Shown: positions 34,132 through 41,441 of the stretch, one piece after another
Numbering within the stretch: position 1 is the stretch's first letter
How the letters are laid out: every line of letters begins with the position of its first letter
DNA from: Lentisphaeraceae bacterium
GTDB taxonomy: Bacteria; Verrucomicrobiota; Lentisphaeria; Lentisphaerales; Lentisphaeraceae
Length of the DNA stretch: 45,345 nt
Assembly: GCA_021232515.1 (NCBI GenBank)
Contig: JAJPOQ010000005.1
Coordinates: 1-45,345 of the forward strand
Direction: 5' to 3'
Notes under the pieces: model-generated
Databases searched by the model: none
Told to the model about the DNA's origin: nothing
Seen by the model: the letters and a program-made list of their open reading frames with translations, nothing else
Made by a program: the position numbers and the translations under genes

Positions 34132-34153
34132 GGAGGGGGCTTCGGCCCTCTTC
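34132..34153 (+). terminator. UUCG-loop hairpin after leuD
   Basis: GGAGGGGGC (34132-34140) pairs with GCCCTCTTC (34145-34153) through a TTCG tetraloop. The stem is 9 bp with two G-U pairs. There is no U-tract, so it may stabilise the mRNA end or terminate weakly. It reaches the stop codon of the convergent gene. Confidence 0.55.
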
Positions 34154-34932
34154 TACTTCAGGTCTTGTGGACTATAAAAAAGTGATGGGTATCTACCTAT
34201 AACGGAGTCTATATTATCCTGAGTTGCAAAGATAAAGTACTTCTGAAAAAACTCTGTCGTCTTCTCTGCTTTATTCTCTTCAGAGCCCTTAAAGCGCTTC
34301 TTCGGGTTCATCGTTATAAAGCCGTCAATCTTTCCTTCTTTAAGATCTAGATCGATCTCCATCGAATTTCCTCGATAGGTGTATACTGCTGGTAAATCTT
34401 GTGCTCGCCAGAACTCCATTTGGAAATAATCTCTTGGCAAACCAGTTAAAAGTAAAACCACATCTGTATCAAGGTGCCCAATCAACACTTCATCTAGTTT
34501 TTGGTAAGTATAACGTCGTACTGGCCTTCTTCCTCTTCTTTCCTGAGTAGGTATAACAACCTCTTTTAACACTACTCTTTTAGCCAAGCCGTCACGTAAA
34601 CCACGCAAACGAATTTCTTGATTTCGATCAGCGTATTTTTGAGGGGCAATAAAGACAGTTATAACCTTGCCGGCATACTCTTTACCGAGATAGTCGCCAA
34701 GATACCAAAGAGCGACTTCTTCAGACTTCCGTTCTTCAGCTTTGAATGTTTTGGGAGTAGACGAGCTGAAAATGAGCAGGATTTTCAAAAGTGCTACGAC
34801 AACAACCGATACGCCAAATATCTGTACCGCAATATGTGCCGGTATGACATTTGCAAATAGCATACTTCGCCGATGCTGACGGAGAGCGAAAAACATCCCT
34901 CCTATGAGCGCAAACATTATTAAATATAGCAT
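34153..34932 (-). CDS. Two-helix membrane protein of unknown function
   Basis: The product has 259 residues. Two hydrophobic helices (about 2-17 and 30-55) anchor the N-terminus. The remaining 200 residues look soluble and contain VITVFIAPQKYADRNQEIRL (about 90-109), LDTDVVLLLTGLPRDYFQME and YRGNSMEIDLDLKEGKIDGF. I do not recognise a family. The alternating beta/alpha pattern and the phrase on a dispensed amount of protein-level detail suggest a Rossmann-like periplasmic domain, but this is only a pattern. No catalytic motif is evident. It is convergent with leuD and 228 nt from the DAHP synthase gene, whose terminator separates them. A perfect 9-bp inverted repeat (34991-35021) lies upstream. 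Confidence 0.7.
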   Translation of the reverse strand: MLYLIMFALIGGMFFALRQHRRSMLFANVIPAHIAVQIFGVSVVVVALLKILLIFSSSTPKTFKAEERKSEEVALWYLGDYLGKEYAGKVITVFIAPQKYADRNQEIRLRGLRDGLAKRVVLKEVVIPTQERRGRRPVRRYTYQKLDEVLIGHLDTDVVLLLTGLPRDYFQMEFWRAQDLPAVYTYRGNSMEIDLDLKEGKIDGFITMNPKKRFKGSEENKAEKTTEFFQKYFIFATQDNIDSVIGRYPSLFYSPQDLK

Positions 34933-34990
34933 GTTTTATGAATCAGCAATTAAGTTAAATGAACCCAAGGCCAAAGCCCTCTCCTCGTCT

Positions 34991-35021
34991 TTAACTGTTA
35001 TCCAAAAAATACAACAGTTAA
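34991..35021. repeat. Perfect 9-bp inverted repeat
   Basis: TTAACTGTT (34991-34999) and AACAGTTAA (35013-35021) are separated by 13 nt. It lies 58 nt upstream of the minus-strand membrane protein gene and upstream of the possible small gene at 35070. It could be an operator. No U-tract follows on either strand, so it is unlikely to be a terminator. Confidence 0.5.
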
Positions 35022-35069
35022 TCGATATGATATAAATTTAATAAGCTGTAAACAAGAGGAGGAATTACT

Positions 35070-35174
35070 TTGAAGCTCAGACCAACTATAAATAATGTTA
35101 TTGAGACCAAAAAAAAGCCGCAACAGCTGAGCTGTTGCGGCTTTAAAAAGAAAGTATGTCTTAAGAAACTTTAG
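35070..35174 (+). CDS. Possible small basic Cys-containing peptide
   Basis: A TTG-initiated frame of 34 residues is preceded at 7 nt by AGGAGG (35057-35062), one of the strongest ribosome sites in the window. The peptide begins MKLRPTINNVIETK and is Lys-rich with a Cys-Cys pair and a later Cys. It runs through the terminator stem of the opposite DAHP synthase gene and overlaps that gene's last 14 bases, so some of the reading may be accidental. I do not recognise it. It is too short for codon-bias evidence. Confidence 0.25.
   Translation: MKLRPTINNVIETKKKPQQLSCCGFKKKVCLKKL
35109..35144 (-). terminator. Rho-independent terminator of the DAHP synthase gene
   Basis: On the minus strand a perfect 14-bp GC-rich stem (35131-35144 with 35114-35127) closes a 3-nt loop. 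It runs into eight U residues (35116-35109). It begins 16 nt after the stop at 35161. Confidence 0.92.
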
Positions 35175-36201
35175 AGTGAGCTTCTTTGACAACTTTGTCT
35201 GTAGCAGCCCAGTCAAGACACTTGTCTGTAACCGATACTCCGTAGACTAAATCTTCAAGATTTTCAGTAATCTTCTGATTACCTGGGCCAATGTTACTTT
35301 CGAGCATTACGCCACGAATAGCATCTTGACCTTCTTTTCTTTGACGAATAACATCTTCCAAAACGATAGGTTGACGTTCATGGTCCTTGTTAGAGTTCGC
35401 ATGTGAGCAGTCAACAACCAAAGCAGGGTTTATATCGCGCTTCTTCATGTTAACAACTGCAGTTCTCACTGACTCTTCGTCATAGTTAGGCTTACCACCG
35501 CCACCACGTAGAACGAGATGACCTAGAGGATTACCTTTAGTTGAAAGTACGCATGCTTTACCTTGCTGGGTAATCCCTAAGAAGTTCTGAGGGTTACGGC
35601 TAGATTCTATTGCGTTTAAAGCTACATCGATACTACCATCAGTGCTGTTTTTAAAACCTACCGGCATAGATAGTCCACTAGACATCTCGCGGTGAGTTTG
35701 TGACTCAGTAGTTCTTGCGCCAATTGCAGCCCAAGTTACAAGGTCACCAATATACTGTGGTACGATTGGGTCTAAAAATTCGGTTGCAGTTGGGATGCCC
35801 ATGTCGGCAATTTCACGTAATATTTTACGCCCCTGCTTAAGTCCTTCCTGGATGTCATATGTTCCATTTAGGTGCGGATCGTTAATAAGTCCTTTCCAAC
35901 CAACTGTTGTTCTTGGCTTCTCAAAATAGACGCGCATGACAAAATAAAAGTTAGGGACTTCTTGCTGCAGCTGACTCAGTCGTCTGGCATAGTCCATAGC
36001 AACTTCATAAGAATGAATAGAACATGGTCCAGTGATGACCATTAATCTACTATCGCGTCCGGCCAGAATATCTGAGACAACTCGACGACCTTCAGCAACA
36101 GTGTTTTTAGCACTATCACTCATAGGCAATTCATTTTTAATAATCTCAGGAGCAGGTAATTCTGTAACCTGAGCAATATTTACATTTTCGAGTTCGTTCA
36201 T
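35161..36201 (-). CDS. 3-deoxy-7-phosphoheptulonate (DAHP) synthase, AroFGH type
   Basis: The product has 346 residues, the size of type I-alpha DAHP synthases such as AroG. Characteristic stretches are TGPCSIHSYEVAMDYARRL (57-75), KPRTTVGWKGLINDPHLNG, ESQTHREMSSGLSMPVGFKN and VVDCSHANSNKD, which contain residues for the metal, phosphoenolpyruvate and erythrose-4-phosphate. It condenses those two substrates in the first step of the shikimate pathway. The N-terminal 45 residues match the part that gives aromatic feedback control in this class. Which amino acid controls it cannot be read here, so no paralogue symbol is given. It is monocistronic, with its own terminator. Confidence 0.95.
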   Translation of the reverse strand: MNELENVNIAQVTELPAPEIIKNELPMSDSAKNTVAEGRRVVSDILAGRDSRLMVITGPCSIHSYEVAMDYARRLSQLQQEVPNFYFVMRVYFEKPRTTVGWKGLINDPHLNGTYDIQEGLKQGRKILREIADMGIPTATEFLDPIVPQYIGDLVTWAAIGARTTESQTHREMSSGLSMPVGFKNSTDGSIDVALNAIESSRNPQNFLGITQQGKACVLSTKGNPLGHLVLRGGGGKPNYDEESVRTAVVNMKKRDINPALVVDCSHANSNKDHERQPIVLEDVIRQRKEGQDAIRGVMLESNIGPGNQKITENLEDLVYGVSVTDKCLDWAATDKVVKEAHSKVS

Positions 36202-36267
36202 TATTCTATAAGCTCTGTTTTTTTACTTAAAAGCGCCATAAAAGAATCTAATGAGGAGAATTATCAA

Positions 36268-36402
36268 GTGCTAACCAGAGGAACTCTTCTGAAAATTAAA
36301 AATTCGGTTGACATTTATTCTCCTAAAGGTAACTTTGAGGCCTTAAACCATGAACATGATTACTTTAAGCGATCAATAATTCGACACACGGAGTCAACCT
36401 GA
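36268..36402 (+). CDS. Possible small ORF directly upstream of purF
   Basis: A GTG-initiated frame of 44 residues (MLTRGTLLKIKNSVDIYSPK at the start) is preceded by AGGAG (36254-36258) at 9 nt. It stops 4 nt before the purF ATG. The position and ribosome site suggest a translated leader or small protein coupled to purF. I recognise no family; it is not PurS-like. A run of 45 codons without a stop can occur by chance at this base composition, and a possible purF promoter (36308-36335) lies inside it. Treat it as a candidate only. Confidence 0.3.
   Translation: MLTRGTLLKIKNSVDIYSPKGNFEALNHEHDYFKRSIIRHTEST
36308..36335 (+). promoter_or_regulatory. Possible promoter of purF
   Basis: A perfect TTGACA (36308-36313) is followed after 16 nt by TAACTT (36330-36335), a weak -10. 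It is 71 nt before the purF ATG. Confidence 0.35.
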
Positions 36403-36406
36403 CCTT

Positions 36407-37954
36407 ATGAAGCCCAAAGATGAATGCGGAGTTGCTGCTGTTTACGCACTAAAAAACGGTAAGCCTGACCTAGACAGAGACATGAGTTCTTACATCCCAC
36501 TCATGCTTCAGGACATGCAAAACCGCGGAGAACTATCAGCGGGCATTACCACATTTGACCCGAAAAGGCCTCATATTTTGAGGAACTACAAGGCTCTTGG
36601 ACAGGTAAAAGAAGCCTTTTCAATTGATGCTCACAATGCAAAAGAGATAGAACACGTCATGAGTGGCTGTGCTGCCATCGGTCATGTTCGCTATGCAACT
36701 TGTGGTAAAGATGACGTCAACTACGCTCAACCTTTTGAACGTGTTCATGGTAGACTTTTCAAGTGGTTTTCGTTTTGTTTCAATGGTAACATTGCCAATC
36801 ACAATGAACTCACTAAAATGTTGGTTGAAAACAAAGGCTACCATATAAGTCTTGACTCCGACACTGAAATCTTCATGCACTTCCTTTCTCGCGAAATCGC
36901 TATCTGCGAAGAACAGCATAAAGAGATCGACTACAAACACATTTTCAATAAACTAGCTCAACAGCTAGATGGTGCTTACACTATCGCTTTCATTGATGCT
37001 AGAGGTAAGCTGATTGTTGCTCGTGACCCACATGGTTTCAAGCCTCTTTCATACGCTATAACTGAGGACGCTGTCTATCTTGCAAGTGAGTCTGTTGCTA
37101 TATGGAACCGCGGTATCGGCAACATCAAAACTCTTGAACCTGGCTGCATGATTCAGGTTGATGAAACAGGCGTGAAAGTCGACCGTTACATCGAGTCTGA
37201 AAAAACTTCTCACTGTTTCTTTGAGTGGATTTACTTTTCAAACGTTGCATCGACTATCGATGACAGAAACGTCTATGAAGCAAGAGCTCGAGCGGGTGAA
37301 ATACTTGCTCGTTCTGAAGATCAAGAAATCGACGAAAATACAATCGTTGTTTCTGTACCTGACACAGCTAAAGCTTGCGGTGACGCTATGGGTTTTGCTC
37401 TAGGTGCCAAAGTCGTTGAAGGACTTTTCAGAAACAGATATGTTGGCCGTACTTTCATCAAGTCGAACAACCGCAGTGCAATTGTTCAACAAAAATTCAC
37501 TCCACTTCCTTCTGTTCTTAAAGGTAAGAAGGTTCTACTCGTTGAAGACAGTCTTGTAAGAGGTACAACTCTTAGACACATCATCAAAGATATGAAAGAA
37601 CGTGGTGAAGTTGGCGAGATTCATTTAAGAATTGCTTGTCCTCCTATTTTAAGTCCTTGTTTCTACGGCATCGACATGTCTACCTTGAATGAGCTTTTTG
37701 CTCGTACACACATCGACATCGACGAAACAAACTCAAACCTTCCTAAAGAAGTCTTAGATGCTATGGCTCACGAGTTAGGTGCGAATTCTCTTCGTTACTT
37801 ATCTATTGACGATGTACCTGAAGCACTAGATCTACCTAAGGAAGATCTTTGTACGGCATGTGTAAATAGTGACTACCCAACTGAACAAGGTAAGAAGCTC
37901 ATCAAAGTTGCTCGTGAGAAAGCAAAAAGTGGTGACACAGGTAGAACTTACTAA
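36407..37954 (+). CDS. purF: Amidophosphoribosyltransferase
   Basis: The product has 515 residues. It is a class II glutamine amidotransferase fused to a phosphoribosyltransferase. A short propeptide (MKPKDE) precedes the catalytic Cys7 in ECGVAAVYAL. The glutaminase domain has IGHVRYATCG and FCFNGNIANH. The PRPP-binding signature VLLVEDSLVRGTT is at about 374-386. Cysteines in SHCFFEWIYFS, ACPPILSPCFYGID and LCTACVNSDYPTE match the four 4Fe-4S ligands of the Bacillus-type enzyme. It makes phosphoribosylamine from PRPP and glutamine, the first committed step of purine synthesis. ACGGAG precedes the ATG. The kinase gene starts 61 nt later with no normal terminator between them. Confidence 0.95.
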   Translation: MKPKDECGVAAVYALKNGKPDLDRDMSSYIPLMLQDMQNRGELSAGITTFDPKRPHILRNYKALGQVKEAFSIDAHNAKEIEHVMSGCAAIGHVRYATCGKDDVNYAQPFERVHGRLFKWFSFCFNGNIANHNELTKMLVENKGYHISLDSDTEIFMHFLSREIAICEEQHKEIDYKHIFNKLAQQLDGAYTIAFIDARGKLIVARDPHGFKPLSYAITEDAVYLASESVAIWNRGIGNIKTLEPGCMIQVDETGVKVDRYIESEKTSHCFFEWIYFSNVASTIDDRNVYEARARAGEILARSEDQEIDENTIVVSVPDTAKACGDAMGFALGAKVVEGLFRNRYVGRTFIKSNNRSAIVQQKFTPLPSVLKGKKVLLVEDSLVRGTTLRHIIKDMKERGEVGEIHLRIACPPILSPCFYGIDMSTLNELFARTHIDIDETNSNLPKEVLDAMAHELGANSLRYLSIDDVPEALDLPKEDLCTACVNSDYPTEQGKKLIKVAREKAKSGDTGRTY

Positions 37955-37977
37955 ATAGTTTTACTGGAATACATTTT

Positions 37978-38019
37978 GCGTTTATATTTCTATTAGGTTT
38001 CTAATAGGAATATAAATGC
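37978..38019 (+). promoter_or_regulatory. Hairpin sequestering ribosome site and start codon of kinase gene
   Basis: Bases 37978-37996 pair with 38001-38019 around a 4-nt loop (GTTT). There are 19 pairs: 17 Watson-Crick and 2 G-U. The 3' arm contains the Shine-Dalgarno AGGAA (38006-38010) and the whole start codon (38016-38018). The stem is mostly A-U, with only four G-C pairs. No U-tract follows, so it is not a standard terminator. It could be an RNA thermometer-like translational switch or a DNA palindrome for a repressor. Confidence 0.65.
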
Positions 38020-41000
38020 CAGAGTCTGACAACAAACTAGATTTATCTAAAAATAATACGACGCGAATAGTCCTCAACACAGAGACTATCCACGATCACC
38101 CTCAAAGTCAGCACTCAATCCAAAAAGTTTCGGAAGAAATCCTCTCTAAATTAGCAGACGCAGACTGTTACTCTGAGCACGAATTAATCGGCGAAGGTGG
38201 CATGGGAAGTGTCGAGCAAGTTGTCGACACTCACTGCAACAGAGTTATTGCTCTAAAAACACTTCACAAAGAGTGCAGTAGCGCCGAAGCATATTTGCGT
38301 TTTGCCGAAGAAGTTCAAATAACGTCACAACTTGAGCATCCAAACATCATCCCTATCTACGACATAGGTGTCGATTCTGAAGACAGAATATTCTACACGA
38401 TGAAGCTCATCAAAGGAAAAAACCTTAAAGAAATCCTACGCGAAATAAAAAACAACGACAGTGAGACAATTGATAAATTTCCACTCTCAAGATTACTCCA
38501 GATATTTCAAATAGTCTGCGATGCCATGGCATATGCTTGTAGTCGAAATATAATTCACCGAGATTTAAAACCTGAAAATATTATGATCGGCGAATACGGC
38601 GAAATCTATCTAGTTGATTGGGGCCTTGCAAAGCGCATTGACCAAAAGAATAGTTTTGAATCTGACTCGATTCGATCATTTGCACCAGAAAAAATCATTG
38701 ATCCAAGTAAGACACAAAACATCATCCGTAAACTTCAAAATGTCGACTCCATCAGAGATAACATCGACATAAACCTATCCATGCATAAAACCATCGTTGG
38801 AACTCCGCACTATATGGCGCCTGAAAGGTTTACTGGCCAGGCTGATGAAGTCAGCGAGATCTATGCTCTGGGTGGAATCTTATACAATATTCTCACTTTG
38901 AATCAAACTCTTGACTCAAATGACATCGACGAAATAATTGATAAGATAATCGATGGCGATATAAAAGAACCGGCATCATACAATAAAAAGCTCTATCACA
39001 TACCACACAGCAAGGTCCCTAAAGCTCTGAGTGCCATAGCCATGAAAGCTCTGCACCCTGATAGAGAGTTTCGCTACCAAAGAATCAAAGAGTTAAAGAA
39101 CGAGATCTCACTTTGGCAAGAAGGCTTTGTAACTAATGCCGAAGAAGCAAGTCTCACCCATACACTTTGGCTTTCAATCAAACGACATAAAACCGAAAGC
39201 TGCGTAGTTCTTGGAGCTGCCATAGTTCTCATATTTATCTACAACTCATACATTACGGGTCTCAGAGAACAGCAGACTTTATTCGACATCGCCAAAAACA
39301 ACGCCCTCAACAAGCGACAAGTTATAAATCTCAAGTCAAAAGAACTGGATAAAAACACTAGTCTCATTCAAGACAAAATAAATGAACTAAAGTCTCTGAG
39401 TTCACAGTTTGCAGAATCGAGCTACAACTCTTTAAAAAATCACGACTACAAAAAAGCTCTCAATGAAATTGAAACCGCTATAAAGCTCGATAGCAGAGAT
39501 AAATTCATCAAAGACAAAGCTTTCTTGCTCATACTTAACAATCAATTTTCCCAAGCTGTTAGAACTTTCAGAGAACTTTTTAAGCATGATGAGAAGTATC
39601 TGGTCTACAAAGAGATCTATGATTTTTGCAGTACTATGCAATCAACTAAAAAAGTTGAACCAAGACACCTTATCAAACTCAGAACACTTTCTATCAAAAG
39701 TAAAAGAGATATCGACGCCGCCATCTACAATAAAAAGTTGCTAGACATAAGCAACAATCTAGTTAGCGTCATTTTGGAAAGCTTTAAAGGAACTGAATTC
39801 AATGACGTCAAACGTCACCATTTAACCGTTGATCAAAATGGTTTTCTCACTATTAACCTAGAGAATAAAGAAATCATGAATATCGGTCTCCTTCGAGGAC
39901 TTCCTTTCAAAAAAATAAACTTAAGTAACAATCCCATATCAGACCTAGATGCTCTTGAAGGCATGCCACTAAAAGATCTTATAATAAATGACACTCTTGT
40001 CCAGGATCTAAGACCTCTAACAAATCTACCACTTAACCTTTTCCATGCTAAAAATACGCCAATTTCAAACCTTGAGCCAATTCAACATTTGCCATTAAGG
40101 GAACTAAATCTTACATCAACAAAAATCAAAGACTTAACATACCTTCCTGTGAGCAAGCTCAAAAGACTATCCATTGAAAACACCCAAGTAAAGCTGCTTA
40201 AACCTTTAAGAGAGGCCCACTCTCTACGATCTCTAGATATATCGAATACGCCAGTTAAAACCTTAGCGCCGATTAAAAGACTAAACATCAAAGAGTTTTA
40301 CTGTTCTAACTCTGAAATTCACTCCCTCAACTACTTGCCAACAAAATCGCTCATCACACTTATTGCCAATAAAACGAAAATCAAAAGTCTGGAGTTGCTG
40401 ATTGACGCTCCATTGAAACACCTCGACATCGAAGAAACAAAAGTAAGTAGTTTAGCACCGATCAAAAAATCATACTTAGAGTCTCTGTACATTTCTAGAA
40501 CAGGCATAACCGACCTCGAACCTATCCGCAATATGCCAATCAAAACTCTCAGAGCTCATCACACTTCTATAACAGACCTATCGCCAATTCGGCATGCTCC
40601 TGTGTCTTCCATAAGGGTGAGTCACACAAAGTTAAATCCTTGCTCATTCAGCAATGATAACATTCGTCTCTTAGAATTAACTAATTGCGGTTTAACCTCA
40701 CCTCCTGACTTAAGCGGGGTTCACATCACCACCCTCATCTTAGATGAAAATAACTTCAAAGATTTCAATGGATTAGAAACTGCCGACATAGATAGTCTTT
40801 CGATCAACAAATGTCGTTTTGAAAGCTATGATGCACTGACGAGCTTATCATTTTCATCCATCTCACTTAGCGAATGTAATTTACAGGACTTACAAATATT
40901 TGAATACTGCAAAGCAAGCAAAATAAACCTTTCTATCAATCCTATAAAAGATGTCAGCGAGCTAATTAACCAACCAGTGATAGACTTGAATCTCTCAAGA

Positions 41001-41441
41001 ACAAAAGTCACAAATATAGAAGCCTTAAGAGGAAAACTGATTCAGTCTCTGAAACTAGTCGACACCAAAGTTGACGACATAAGCCCTCTAAATGGCATGC
41101 CAATAAGCTTTTTAGATATAAGCAACACAAGCATTGAAAACTTATCAACTATCAGCTTTCTCAAGAAATTAAAAACTTTTATTATGAGAAACACCAAAAT
41201 TACTAACTTGTGGCCACTCATCAATAAACCCATAGAAGAATTCAATTTTGAAGGCTCTGATAAAATTAAAAACTTCGAGCCCATTTCAAAACTTTACCGC
41301 TTAAAGTCTATTGGAGTATCTAACAGTTTCAAAGACTACCCTTTGTTAAAAAAGCTTAACAGCTTACAAGAAATATCTAAGCCAGGAATACAAAACTACA
41401 TTCCAAAGAATAGCTTTTACTCGGAGTTTATAAATGAATAA
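38016..41441 (+). CDS. Ser/Thr protein kinase with TM helix, coiled coil and LRR domain (1)
   Basis: The product has 1141 residues. The PknB-like kinase domain (about 53-370) has GEGGMGSV (59-66), Lys81, HRDLKPEN (181-188, catalytic Asp183), DWG in place of DFG (201-203) and APE (268-270). A stretch of about 50 residues between DWG and APE lengthens the activation segment. One membrane helix at about 396-412 is preceded by the basic KRHK, so the kinase should be cytoplasmic. A coiled coil (about 420-465) and a short TPR-like region (about 465-535) follow. Then come about 20 leucine-rich repeats of 21-22 residues (about 620-1130) with Thr at a fixed place (L..L.I..T.I..L). The repeats would be outside the membrane, as a sensor. 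The substrate and ligand are unknown. Its start lies in a strong hairpin. Confidence 0.92.
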   Translation: MPESDNKLDLSKNNTTRIVLNTETIHDHPQSQHSIQKVSEEILSKLADADCYSEHELIGEGGMGSVEQVVDTHCNRVIALKTLHKECSSAEAYLRFAEEVQITSQLEHPNIIPIYDIGVDSEDRIFYTMKLIKGKNLKEILREIKNNDSETIDKFPLSRLLQIFQIVCDAMAYACSRNIIHRDLKPENIMIGEYGEIYLVDWGLAKRIDQKNSFESDSIRSFAPEKIIDPSKTQNIIRKLQNVDSIRDNIDINLSMHKTIVGTPHYMAPERFTGQADEVSEIYALGGILYNILTLNQTLDSNDIDEIIDKIIDGDIKEPASYNKKLYHIPHSKVPKALSAIAMKALHPDREFRYQRIKELKNEISLWQEGFVTNAEEASLTHTLWLSIKRHKTESCVVLGAAIVLIFIYNSYITGLREQQTLFDIAKNNALNKRQVINLKSKELDKNTSLIQDKINELKSLSSQFAESSYNSLKNHDYKKALNEIETAIKLDSRDKFIKDKAFLLILNNQFSQAVRTFRELFKHDEKYLVYKEIYDFCSTMQSTKKVEPRHLIKLRTLSIKSKRDIDAAIYNKKLLDISNNLVSVILESFKGTEFNDVKRHHLTVDQNGFLTINLENKEIMNIGLLRGLPFKKINLSNNPISDLDALEGMPLKDLIINDTLVQDLRPLTNLPLNLFHAKNTPISNLEPIQHLPLRELNLTSTKIKDLTYLPVSKLKRLSIENTQVKLLKPLREAHSLRSLDISNTPVKTLAPIKRLNIKEFYCSNSEIHSLNYLPTKSLITLIANKTKIKSLELLIDAPLKHLDIEETKVSSLAPIKKSYLESLYISRTGITDLEPIRNMPIKTLRAHHTSITDLSPIRHAPVSSIRVSHTKLNPCSFSNDNIRLLELTNCGLTSPPDLSGVHITTLILDENNFKDFNGLETADIDSLSINKCRFESYDALTSLSFSSISLSECNLQDLQIFEYCKASKINLSINPIKDVSELINQPVIDLNLSRTKVTNIEALRGKLIQSLKLVDTKVDDISPLNGMPISFLDISNTSIENLSTISFLKKLKTFIMRNTKITNLWPLINKPIEEFNFEGSDKIKNFEPISKLYRLKSIGVSNSFKDYPLLKKLNSLQEISKPGIQNYIPKNSFYSEFINE

